64,000 nt of DNA from the NCBI GenBank assembly GCA_023667165.1, contig JAMPAO010000001.1, forward strand, positions 35,825-99,824, written 5' to 3'. This document shows, piece by piece, positions 15,828 to 23,254 of this stretch. Position 1 is the stretch's first letter. Every line of letters starts with the position of its first letter. Made by a program: the position numbers and the translations under genes. The stretch is from Ruminococcus sp. (GTDB taxonomy: Bacteria > Bacillota > Clostridia > Oscillospirales > Ruminococcaceae). The notes under the pieces are model-generated. The model saw nothing but the letters and a program-made list of their open reading frames with translations. It did no database searches and was not told the origin of the DNA.

Positions 15828-17099
15828 ATGCAAATGAAAAAAAACAGCAGCCTTACCAATAAGATACTTGCCATGGTCTGCCTTACCGCAGTCCTTATAT
15901 GCGTTTGCGTTACCGTTATCGGCGCAACGATGATATATGCATCTTCCAAAAACGGCATAAAAAACGAGATCAGCTTTGCTGCGCGTACATTGTATAATTT
16001 CTATGACGAGCTGTACCACGGCGAGTATCACATTGACGGCGAAAAGCTCGTAAAAGGCAGCACAGTTCTTACGGAAGAAAATTTCAATGATATCATATAT
16101 ATCATTGACTGTGACCGTGATATTGACTTTACTATTTTTTGGAACGATGTGCGTATCCTTACCAGTGTTACCAACGACGACGGTTCGCTGGCTATAGGCA
16201 CAAAAGCCGCCGAGCCTGTGGTACAGCAGGTGCTCAACGACGGAATGGAATTTTATTACAACCGAGTTATGGTAAACGGCAGACAGTACATAGGCTATTA
16301 CATTCCCATTATGGATTCAAGCGCGAAGGCGGTGGGAATGGTCTTTGCGGGGAAACCTCTGGACAGGGCGTTTGAAAGCGCAAAAAGTCTGATAGGATAT
16401 TTCCTTATAATTTGCCTTGTCATACTGATCGTTTCGGTGGCTATCTTCTCTGCCTTTTCCAATAAGATAATCGCGTCGCTTTCCGATATAAAGAAATATA
16501 TGGAATCCATTGCGGAATGTGATTTTTCAACAGCTCTCGGACATAATACCGTTGCACGGAGCGATGAGATAGGAGATATTGCCAGAAGCGCCGAAAAGCT
16601 GCGGGATAATCTTCAGGATCTTATTGAGCGGGATCCTCTCACATCTCTTTTGAACAGAAGAAGCTGCCGCAAGATCATGGACGATCTTAAGGCAAAGGAT
16701 ATACCGTTTGCGGTGGTAATGGGCGATATTGACTTTTTCAAAAAGGTCAACGACACCTACGGTCACGCTGCGGGAGATATGGTTCTCAAGGAGGTTTCCG
16801 CAATTCTCAACCGCTCTGCGGAATCGGCAAGCGGCTACGCTTCAAGATGGGGCGGAGAGGAATTTCTCATAGTTCTGCCGCGTCTTAATATGAACGAAAC
16901 AGAGGAGCTTATAAACAGTCTTATGAACGATATAAGAGCCAAAGAGTTTACGAGCAATGACAAAATATTCAGCGTTACAATGACTCTCGGAGCTGCCGAG
17001 GTGCAGCCTCCGGAATCCATTGAGGACGCCGTGGGACGCGCGGACCGTCTTCTTTACGACGGCAAGCGCATGGGCAGAAACAGGCTTGTTATGCAGTGA
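15828..17099 (+). CDS. Membrane-bound diguanylate cyclase (Cache-HAMP-GGDEF)
   Basis: This enzyme makes cyclic di-GMP from GTP in response to an extracellular cue. The 423-residue product has a membrane helix at about 12-34, an extracytoplasmic Cache-like sensor (about 35-185), a second helix at about 188-210, a HAMP linker (KYMESIAECDFSTAL ... ARSDEIGDIA) and a GGDEF domain with RWGGEEF; GGEEF is at 342-346, so the catalytic site looks intact. The usual RxxD inhibitory site five residues before is not present (SGYA), suggesting little product inhibition. The start is ATG 15828 or 15834, both after AAGGGGG. Confidence 0.9.
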   Translation: MQMKKNSSLTNKILAMVCLTAVLICVCVTVIGATMIYASSKNGIKNEISFAARTLYNFYDELYHGEYHIDGEKLVKGSTVLTEENFNDIIYIIDCDRDIDFTIFWNDVRILTSVTNDDGSLAIGTKAAEPVVQQVLNDGMEFYYNRVMVNGRQYIGYYIPIMDSSAKAVGMVFAGKPLDRAFESAKSLIGYFLIICLVILIVSVAIFSAFSNKIIASLSDIKKYMESIAECDFSTALGHNTVARSDEIGDIARSAEKLRDNLQDLIERDPLTSLLNRRSCRKIMDDLKAKDIPFAVVMGDIDFFKKVNDTYGHAAGDMVLKEVSAILNRSAESASGYASRWGGEEFLIVLPRLNMNETEELINSLMNDIRAKEFTSNDKIFSVTMTLGAAEVQPPESIEDAVGRADRLLYDGKRMGRNRLVMQ

Positions 17100-17224
17100 T
17101 AATCTTACTAAATGGCAATAAATAAAATTACCGCTCCGCAAAGACCGGAATTAAGAAATTCTTGTATCTTTTTGTCAAAATACGGCGTTGATTTTATGCT
17201 TTGTCTTAAAAGGACAGGTTTTTT

Positions 17225-17848
17225 ATGAAAAAAATATCGGTTTTAGCCGTTTTATTGATTGCAGCCGCTGCTTTTACAGCCTGCGGAAACGACGATACTC
17301 CCGCCGAGGATGAAATAAGGATAGATACAATATCCGAGGAGGTTTCGGAAGCCTATGCCGACGACGGCGAGGAGGATATCCTTGAGGACGACGACAGCGA
17401 TCTGGAAGATTATTTTCCCGATCTGACCGAAAGAACGGATGATGATCCGGAAAATGAAGCAAATCCTCTTATGCCCATTATCGACAAGGTGCTTTCCGAA
17501 AGCGAATGGCCTGTTATGGAGGAGATAAAAGACGAATTTATTTTAAATGAATTTTTTCTGCTTGACGTAAGCAATGAAAATTACCGTGAGATGATAGTAA
17601 TGCAATGCCCCGTAAGCGCGGTAATGAGCGAGATCATTATCATAAAGGCGGAGGACGTGCAGCAGGCTCAGAGCGATCTCGAAGCAAGGCGTACAAAGGC
17701 TGTGGAACAGGACGCATGGTATCCTAACGATATTGAGCTTGCGGAAGCGTCCATTGTGGGAACGAACGGAAGCTATGCCTATTTCATTATCGGAGAAAAT
17801 GCTGCGGCAGCCGAAGGATCTGTCAACGACTATATAAACGCGGCTTAA
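17225..17848 (+). CDS. DUF4358-type lipoprotein
   Basis: This 207-residue lipoprotein has a signal peptide ending in FTAC (lipid-anchored Cys at residue 19), a long very acidic linker (about 25-85, runs of D and E), and a globular domain with YREMIVMQCPVSAVMSEIIIIKAED followed by a helical LEARRTKAVEQDAWYP segment, typical of the DUF4358 family. Function unknown; such proteins are common in anaerobic Firmicutes. The SD AAAGGACAGG precedes the ATG. A second lipoprotein gene follows 127 nt downstream. Confidence 0.8.
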   Translation: MKKISVLAVLLIAAAAFTACGNDDTPAEDEIRIDTISEEVSEAYADDGEEDILEDDDSDLEDYFPDLTERTDDDPENEANPLMPIIDKVLSESEWPVMEEIKDEFILNEFFLLDVSNENYREMIVMQCPVSAVMSEIIIIKAEDVQQAQSDLEARRTKAVEQDAWYPNDIELAEASIVGTNGSYAYFIIGENAAAAEGSVNDYINAA

Positions 17849-17861
17849 AATATAAAAAATA

Positions 17862-17905
17862 ACGCAGAGGCGGCATTTCTTACGATTTCTCCCGTTTCTG
17901 CTTTG
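17862..17905 (+). terminator. Possible terminator
   Basis: GCAGAGGCGG can pair with CCGTTTCTGC (8 of 10) followed by TTTG, a weak stem just after the DUF4358 gene. Confidence 0.3.
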
Positions 17906-17975
17906 AATTATAGACCCGTCTTTGCGAAAGTGCGTACGCAGTCTGCGTGAAAACAGGTTCTATGGAGGTCAAAAT

Positions 17976-18581
17976 ATGAAGATACGTTATAATATGTTCC
18001 TTCTTGCGGCTTTAACGGCTGCGTCCTGTTTAACGGCAGGCTGCGGCAGAAGCGCTGAGGACAATACGGACGATATTACCGTCAGCGTTTCGGGCAGTTC
18101 CGACGCTGCGGGAGCGGTTGTTCCCCTTTCGGACATTGATATGGAACAGGCAAAGGCGATCGCGCTTGAACACGCGGGAGCGGCGGAAAATGAGGTAACG
18201 TTTACAAAACAGAAATATGACGGCGATCCCGTCAACGCCGAATATGACATTGAATTTATATATAACGGAGCAAAGTACGAATACGAAATAAATGCGGCGG
18301 ACGGATCTGTGACCGAATTTTCCTCCGAAATTATTCCTGCTCCGCAGACGGCAGTTCCCGACGGCGGACTTATCACCGCGCAGGAAGCCGAAAGTATCGC
18401 TCTCGAATACGCCGGACTTACAGCGGAGGACGCCGGCAATATCCGCTCAAAGCTCGATTACGACGACGGCATAGCCGAATACGAGGTGGAGTTTAAGCAT
18501 GGCGGATATGAATATGAGTTTGAAATAAACGCGTCAAACGGAAATATCATTAAATCGGATATTGACCGTGATGACCGATGA
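17976..18581 (+). CDS. PepSY-domain lipoprotein (two PepSY repeats)
   Basis: The 201-residue lipoprotein has signal LTAGC (lipid Cys near 24) and two tandem PepSY-like repeats: one with DMEQAKAIALEHAG ... AEYDIEFIYNGAKYEYEINAADG, the second with TAQEAESIALEYAG ... AEYEVEFKHGGYEYEFEINASNG. PepSY domains often inhibit or fold peptidases in the cell envelope. The ATG at 17976 has TGGAGG 7 nt upstream; the longer frame from 17922 lacks an SD. Next downstream is a D,D-carboxypeptidase, a plausible envelope neighbour. Confidence 0.88.
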   Translation: MKIRYNMFLLAALTAASCLTAGCGRSAEDNTDDITVSVSGSSDAAGAVVPLSDIDMEQAKAIALEHAGAAENEVTFTKQKYDGDPVNAEYDIEFIYNGAKYEYEINAADGSVTEFSSEIIPAPQTAVPDGGLITAQEAESIALEYAGLTAEDAGNIRSKLDYDDGIAEYEVEFKHGGYEYEFEINASNGNIIKSDIDRDDR

Positions 18582-18629
18582 CGGGCATATTATAATTTGT
18601 TATAATTTAAAAGGAAAGGATATGGCTTA

Positions 18630-19736
18630 ATGGGCAGACCTCAGAATACAAAAAATTCAAGCTACAGCGCACAAATGGCGCGCAGGCGCAGGATATGGAA
18701 GGCAAGGCTGTATCTTCTGGCTATCCTGATTCTTGTTGCCGTGGGCATTTGGGCGCTTGCCTCAACGCTTTCACAGATAAAAACCGTTTCCGAGCTGACT
18801 GTTGACGCTTCGGGTTACAGGGTCTTAAACGCTCTCCCCTCTCAAAGCGAAGTTGAGAAGGCTGAACGTGAAGAGGAAATGAGGATAGAGGACGAGATAT
18901 TTGAAGAAAAAGAAAACTATCCCATTGAAATGATAATCCGCACGCCATACTGCGTTATGTACGATGTACAGGAAAAACGGGTGCTTTACGCAAAGAATTC
19001 CCAAGAAAAAGCATTTCCCGCCAGCACTACAAAAATACTAACTGCTGCGGTGATGATGGAAAATACTCAAAATGACACGATATTTACCGCAGGAAACGAG
19101 CAGGAGCTGGTTCAGCCGGGATCGAGCCTTGCATATGTTAATGCCGGCAGCAGCCTTGACAGGGACATGATGCTTGACGCCTTAATGCTGCCCTCGGGAA
19201 ACGACGCGTCATACTGCGCAGCGGCTGTTACGGGACGGCTCATTGCGGGAGATGAAAATCTTACGGCAGAGAACGCGGTAAAGACATTTGTTGACAAAAT
19301 GAATGAAAAGGCGTCGGAAATCGGATGTAAAAACACTCATTTTACCTGTCCCGACGGATTTCACAACGACGATCATTACACAACGGCGATGGATCTGCTG
19401 AGAATAACGCTGTATTCTGAAAATTTTCCCGAAATAGCCGCGTCCGGAAACAAGTCCTCAAGAGAGCTTGAATTCCTTACAGGTGAAAAGATCTCCTGGA
19501 CAAACTCCAATAAGCTCATTCAGCCGGACAGCGGAGATATTTATTACCCATACGCCACCGGACTTAAAACAGGCATGACGGATTATTCCGGACATTGCGT
19601 GGTAGCAACAGCGGAGCGTTTCGGACACGAGCTTATAATCGTCTGCCTGGGAAGCGAAAGCGCTGCGGTGCGGTGGAATGAAACCATTGCATTATTTGAC
19701 GCGGGTTTTGCTTACATAAGAAATAACGATAACTGA
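18630..19736 (+). CDS. D-alanyl-D-alanine carboxypeptidase (S11 family)
   Basis: This penicillin-binding-type serine peptidase trims the terminal D-Ala from peptidoglycan stem peptides. The 368-residue product has an N-terminal basic stretch, a single membrane helix (about 27-48), a spacer, then the catalytic domain with S132-T-T-K135, S189-G-N191 and K313-T-G315, the three active-site motifs of S11 enzymes. Unlike DacA with its C-terminal amphipathic anchor, this one is anchored at its N-terminus, and it lacks an obvious C-terminal beta domain. The start has AAAGGAAAGG upstream. MscS follows 18 nt downstream. Confidence 0.92.
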   Translation: MGRPQNTKNSSYSAQMARRRRIWKARLYLLAILILVAVGIWALASTLSQIKTVSELTVDASGYRVLNALPSQSEVEKAEREEEMRIEDEIFEEKENYPIEMIIRTPYCVMYDVQEKRVLYAKNSQEKAFPASTTKILTAAVMMENTQNDTIFTAGNEQELVQPGSSLAYVNAGSSLDRDMMLDALMLPSGNDASYCAAAVTGRLIAGDENLTAENAVKTFVDKMNEKASEIGCKNTHFTCPDGFHNDDHYTTAMDLLRITLYSENFPEIAASGNKSSRELEFLTGEKISWTNSNKLIQPDSGDIYYPYATGLKTGMTDYSGHCVVATAERFGHELIIVCLGSESAAVRWNETIALFDAGFAYIRNNDN

Positions 19737-19754
19737 TCGAACAGGGTGATAAAT

Positions 19755-20639
19755 GTGGAAGAAACATTAACCGAAGCTCCGGAAATTATCAGCGAGGCGG
19801 AACAGGTCATGGACGCGGTCGCGTCGGGAAACGTAGACAAGAGTGTGCTGCTGGATTTCGGTCAGGCTCTTTTAAATTTTTTGCCTACCGTTATTGCAGC
19901 GGTTCTGATATATATTGCGGGCAGGATAATTGCCGGGATCCTGCTGCGGCTTATAGACAAGGCAATGGGCAGAACTCATATGGATCGCACCGCCCAAGGC
20001 TTTCTTAATTCGGTCATAGAGATCATTATAAAATGCTTTGTTATTATAATAGCTCTGTCGGTGCTGGGAATTCCGATGACCTCGATCATAACTGCCGTAG
20101 GAGCGGCGGGAGTTGCGGTAGGTCTTGCTCTTCAGAACAGCCTGTCTAATGTTGCAGGAGGCTTTATTATTCTCTTGACAAGTCCTTTCGGCAAGGGAGA
20201 TTATATCGTTACCAACGGCATTGAGGGAACAGTGGAGGACATAAAGATTATGTCCACAAAGCTGATAACGGGCGACAATAAGGTGGTCTATATCCCAAAC
20301 GGCATGGTTTCGGGCAGTACCATAACAAATTTCAGCCGTCAGGGCAGCCGCAGGGTGGAGGTAAAGGTCTGCGTTTCCTATGAACAGGACTTCAGAGAAG
20401 CCGTTTCGGCAATTGAAGAGGTTATTTCGGAACACCCGATGATACATAAGGATAACGCTCCTCTCGTAAGAGTATGCGCTCTTGCAGAAAGTTCTGTGGA
20501 TATTCTCGTAAGAGTATGGACAGATACCGATAATTACTGGACAGTATATTACGATCTTCTGGAACAGATAAAAACTAAATTTGATGACATGGGAATAGCT
20601 ATCCCCTATCAAAAACTGGACGTAAATCTAAAAAAATAA
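19755..20639 (+). CDS. Small-conductance mechanosensitive channel (MscS family)
   Basis: This channel opens under membrane tension and releases solutes on hypo-osmotic shock. The product is about 294 residues with three membrane helices; the pore helix carries GAAGVAVGLALQNSLSNVAGG, the MscS signature, followed by the cytoplasmic beta domain with YIPNGMVSGSTITNFSR. The GTG at 19755 follows AGGGTGAT at a good distance; an alternative GTG at 19746 adds three residues. A strong terminator follows. Confidence 0.92.
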   Translation: MEETLTEAPEIISEAEQVMDAVASGNVDKSVLLDFGQALLNFLPTVIAAVLIYIAGRIIAGILLRLIDKAMGRTHMDRTAQGFLNSVIEIIIKCFVIIIALSVLGIPMTSIITAVGAAGVAVGLALQNSLSNVAGGFIILLTSPFGKGDYIVTNGIEGTVEDIKIMSTKLITGDNKVVYIPNGMVSGSTITNFSRQGSRRVEVKVCVSYEQDFREAVSAIEEVISEHPMIHKDNAPLVRVCALAESSVDILVRVWTDTDNYWTVYYDLLEQIKTKFDDMGIAIPYQKLDVNLKK

Positions 20640-20660
20640 ATGTAAAAAAAATATTAACAA

Positions 20661-20700
20661 AGCGGCTTGCCACTTCAAATGACGTTGGCAAGCCGTTTTT
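20661..20700 (+). terminator. Intrinsic terminator after mscS
   Basis: CGGCTTGCCA pairs with TGGCAAGCCG, followed by TTTTT. Confidence 0.88.
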
Positions 20701-20737
20701 GGAAAATCATAAAAAATATGTCGGATACAAAAAATGC

Positions 20738-20766
20738 TTGACAAGCAAACATAAATGTGATATAAT
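20738..20766 (+). promoter_or_regulatory. Sigma-A promoter of tRNA-Pro
   Basis: TTGACA (20738-20743) and TATAAT (20761-20766) are 17 bp apart, 35 nt before the tRNA. Confidence 0.9.
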
Positions 20767-20800
20767 ATAATAGTTCTCAAATGAGAATAATGACAAACGT

Positions 20801-20877
20801 CGGGGTGTGGCGCAGATTGGTAGCGCGCTACCTTGGGGTGGTAGAGGCCGTGGGTTCAAGTCCCGTCACTCCGACCA
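20801..20877 (+). tRNA. tRNA-Pro (anticodon GGG)
   Basis: CGGGGTG at the 5' end pairs with CACTCCG (one G-T pair) followed by A and an encoded CCA. The D-arm is GCGCAGATTGGTAGCGC, the anticodon stem CTACC/GGTAG has loop TTGGGGT with anticodon GGG, and the T-arm contains GGTTCAAGTCCC. It reads CCC and CCU codons. Confidence 0.95.
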
Positions 20878-20880
20878 ATG

Positions 20881-20917
20881 AAAAACGACAGCTTTCAACA
20901 AAAGGCTGTCGTTTTTT
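20881..20917 (+). terminator. Intrinsic terminator after tRNA-Pro
   Basis: AAAACGACAGC pairs with GGCTGTCGTTTT (one G-T pair), followed by further T residues. Confidence 0.85.
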
Positions 20918-20939
20918 ATGCGAATCTTTCAAAAACCGG

Positions 20940-20968
20940 TTGACAAATCCTATTGAATAGGGTATAAT
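20940..20968 (+). promoter_or_regulatory. Sigma-A promoter of the toxin-antitoxin operon
   Basis: TTGACA (20940-20945) and TATAAT (20963-20968) are 17 bp apart. ATTGAATA in the spacer is a short dyad that could serve autoregulation. Confidence 0.85.
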
Positions 20969-20987
20969 ATAGACAGTAGGTGATACA

Positions 20988-21332
20988 ATGACAAGGAAGT
21001 TTGTGATGTTGTCGGAATTTGACAAAGGTTAGGCAAGTATGGGGCTTGATGATAATGACTTGCGCAGACTTCAAGAGGAACCGCTCTTCGATCCCGAAAA
21101 AGGTGACGTTATGCAGGGAACAGGCAGTCTGCGAAAACTGCGGTTTGCGTTTGAGGGGCAAGGCAAAAGCGGCAGAGTTCGGGTTTGTTATGTTGATTTC
21201 GCGGTTTATGAGAGCATTTATCTTATCACCGCATATCCTAAAAGTGAAAAGGATAACCTAAGCAAGAGCGAGCGCAGTTCTATCGCAAAGCTGATAAAGG
21301 CGCTGGAGCGTACATTGTGCGAAAAGGAGTGA
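20988..21332 (+). pseudogene. RelE/HigB-type toxin with an in-frame amber codon
   Basis: From the ATG at 20988 (SD GTAGGTGAT) the frame reads MTRKFVMLSEFDKG and then TAG at 21030-21032, after which the same frame continues without interruption to TGA at 21332. The joined 114-residue protein has the RelE/HigB-like toxin pattern: FDKG-W-..MGLDDNDLRRLQ, GTGSLRKLRFAFEGQGKSG, CYVDFAVYESIYLITAYPKSEKDNL. Family members carry Trp where the TAG stands, so a single TGG-to-TAG change explains it. Restart at the ATG at 21039 would give 97 residues without the first strand. The antitoxin gene follows 4 nt downstream. Confidence 0.8.
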
Positions 21333-21336
21333 TAAT

Positions 21337-21645
21337 ATGAGCGTATTTGAGAGTATTATGACGGGCTTAAATGAAGCTGTGAACTACGAAAAAGGCAAGG
21401 GCAAGGCTCGGACCGTACAACTTACGGTCGCGCACGTTCCCGACTTCACAGCAGAAGAAATAAAGGCTTTGCGTCAGTCCCTAAAGATGACGCAAGGCAC
21501 GTTCGCCGCGCTTATGGGCGTTTCGTCCAAAACCGTTGAGGCTTGGGAGGCGGGTACGAATATCCCGCTTGGCACTGCTCGGAGAATGTTGGGCTTGCTG
21601 AAATCGGACAATTCTATTCCGACAAAATATAACCTTGTGGGTTGA
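21337..21645 (+). CDS. HigA-type antitoxin, XRE family
   Basis: This 102-residue antitoxin-like DNA-binding protein has a helix-turn-helix at about 56-80 (MTQGTFAALMGVSSKTVEAWEAG), preceded by an N-terminal segment that in such proteins binds the toxin (ESIMTGLNEAVNYEKGKGKA). The toxin-first gene order is as in higBA loci. It has SD AAAAGGAGTGATA. It is intact while the upstream toxin is broken, as expected for a decaying addiction module in which the repressor outlives the toxin. Confidence 0.88.
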   Translation: MSVFESIMTGLNEAVNYEKGKGKARTVQLTVAHVPDFTAEEIKALRQSLKMTQGTFAALMGVSSKTVEAWEAGTNIPLGTARRMLGLLKSDNSIPTKYNLVG

Positions 21646-21771
21646 CGATTCATTCCATTTGATGGCTTTAAGCGGTTTGCTTGATGAATGTTACGCAGAA
21701 TACTCGGGATGTACGGCTTTTCTCCCGCTTTCGCGCAAAGTTTTTTTCAGACGTTAAATCAGGAGGTAGAA

Positions 21772-22791
21772 ATGGAAATTCAAGTAAAATATTGGGAAAA
21801 CGATCTGCGAAAAAATCATATTATAAAAGCTGTTAATATAATAAACGGGCTACAAAATTATTATTATCTTACTCTAGAGGAACTGACCGATAATGTGTCA
21901 AGAGATGCAAAGATAAACTGGGAAAAGTTTCGTAAAGAGCTTTTGATTTCTGGTGACGAATATATTATATTCATAACTGAAAAGCCTTTTGTTGATAATT
22001 GGTTTTCACACGAAGAGGATCGTTTTTCGGTAATTACCTCAACCGATTGGGAAGAGCTTTTTGCGCCTCCGTCGTTAAAAGCGTATCTGATATATCAGAT
22101 AGCGCAATCCCTAATTAACTTTGAGGGCGATTTGAGCGAAAAAATGTCAATGAGAATCGTTCACGACCGCGCGCAGGGATGTATGTTTGATTTTTGCGAG
22201 GATAAATCTGATATCCATCTAGGAATGGTGGCGGGAAATATATGTCCCGAATGCAGATCTGTTTTGACCAGATATGGAATCTGCGAAAGGGCTATATATT
22301 CAATTGAACGTATTCTGGATTACGTAAGATCGGAATCTATTGGAAAGCCTATGCTGTTTAATGAGAACGCAGCGTTCGTTGTTATGCGCTTTTCTCAAAA
22401 CGACGAAAACGATCATGCCTATTTTTACGGTATAAAGGAAGCACTAAAGGCATTGGACATAAAATGCGTACGAGCTGACGACCAGGTAATATCGGGGCAG
22501 CTGCTGGAAAAAGTAAAAACACAAATTGAAAACAGCAGATTTATCATCGCTAAGGTAGATTCGAATAACTTAAACGTATATTTTGAATTGGGGCTGGCAC
22601 TCGGACTAAAAAAGGACGTTCTTTTGATATCGGAAAAAAGTATGGTTTTACAGCTTCCGTCAGATTTGAGAAATTGGGAGTGTCTTACATATACCGAGGG
22701 TAATTATATTGAATTAAGGGATAAAATCATAAATTTTTTCTCCGCTAACTATCACTACAAGCCCTTGGCACTTATGAAGCATGACGTTTGA
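21772..22791 (+). CDS. Protein with cysteine knuckle and deoxyribosyltransferase/TIR-like C-terminal domain
   Basis: This 339-residue soluble protein starts at the ATG at 21772, with perfect SD AGGAGGT; the open frame upstream is not needed. The N-terminal half is alpha-helical and has a cysteine cluster (GCMFDFCEDKSDI ... GNICPECRSVL) that could hold zinc. Residues about 210-320 form a Rossmann-like domain: FVVMRFSQND, CVRADD, FIIAKVDSNNLNVYFELGLALG, VLLISEK. The Glu in YFELG (about 272) corresponds to the catalytic Glu of nucleoside 2-deoxyribosyltransferase-like and TIR-like NADase domains. Such domains often serve as phage-defence effectors, but activity is inferred. It lies behind a TA remnant and tRNA-Pro. 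Confidence 0.7.
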   Translation: MEIQVKYWENDLRKNHIIKAVNIINGLQNYYYLTLEELTDNVSRDAKINWEKFRKELLISGDEYIIFITEKPFVDNWFSHEEDRFSVITSTDWEELFAPPSLKAYLIYQIAQSLINFEGDLSEKMSMRIVHDRAQGCMFDFCEDKSDIHLGMVAGNICPECRSVLTRYGICERAIYSIERILDYVRSESIGKPMLFNENAAFVVMRFSQNDENDHAYFYGIKEALKALDIKCVRADDQVISGQLLEKVKTQIENSRFIIAKVDSNNLNVYFELGLALGLKKDVLLISEKSMVLQLPSDLRNWECLTYTEGNYIELRDKIINFFSANYHYKPLALMKHDV

Positions 22792-22883
22792 ATTTATAAA
22801 ATAGCATCACTCGTGACACGTTTTTCGTTACTACAAGTTCTTTTTTGCTTTATAGTTATATCCTGCTCTTGTTGCAAAATCGC

Positions 22884-22912
22884 TTGACAACTGCGCGGCT
22901 ATACATTATAAT
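22884..22912 (+). promoter_or_regulatory. Sigma-A promoter of a candidate small RNA
   Basis: TTGACA (22884-22889) and TATAAT (22907-22912) are 17 bp apart, with no protein gene on this strand for kilobases downstream. Confidence 0.8.
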
Positions 22913-22918
22913 ATAATA

Positions 22919-23035
22919 GGGATGTAAGAGCGAGTTTTAGTGAATGTCGAAAAAATCTTTTTTGTCAGCGTTTCACAATGAAAATAACCTCTCAAATTGG
23001 CTGTACAGTGCAATTTGAGAGGTTATTGCTTTAAA
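22919..23035 (+). ncRNA. Candidate small RNA ending in a 17-bp hairpin
   Basis: The predicted transcript starts about 7 nt after the -10 box and runs about 115 nt. It ends in AATAACCTCTCAAATTG paired perfectly with its complement across an 11-nt loop (22983-23027), followed by GCTTTAAAT, a weak T-tract. The next gene is on the opposite strand. It could instead encode the 24-residue peptide at 22943, or be a remnant of a lost gene with its promoter. Confidence 0.45.
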
Positions 23036-23136
23036 TAAAATTTTATAACAACTTCGGTAAGTACCGTTTTTTAGCCGTATTTCTCGTCTTGGGTCACAGC
23101 TTTATCCATGGAGGTCTATATCCGAATTAGAGCGTG

Positions 23137-23174
23137 CCGATTCAAACACAAAAAATTGCGTTTGAATCGGTTTT
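23137..23174 (+). terminator. Inverted repeat, possible terminator
   Basis: CCGATTCAAAC pairs with GTTTGAATCGG across 12 nt, followed by TTTT. No gene ends immediately before it. Confidence 0.4.
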
Positions 23175-23254
23175 AGGAACTTATTTATTCGGCTTTGGGT
23201 CATTAAGACAAAGCTCCTCCTGCACGTCCAAAAAATTATTGAAAAACGCCTCTG

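Larger units (their letters stand above)
22792..23254. other. 463-bp region without a recognised gene
   Basis: It holds a consensus promoter at 22884-22912, a 17-bp perfect hairpin at 22983-23027 and a second inverted repeat at 23137-23170. A 24-codon open frame at 22943-23017 (beginning MSKKSFLSAF) has no good SD. Nothing else is recognisable. Confidence 0.6.

Noticed and set aside
19872..20612. 246-codon minus-strand open frame
   Set aside because: It mirrors the mscS gene, whose pore signature and beta domain are intact.
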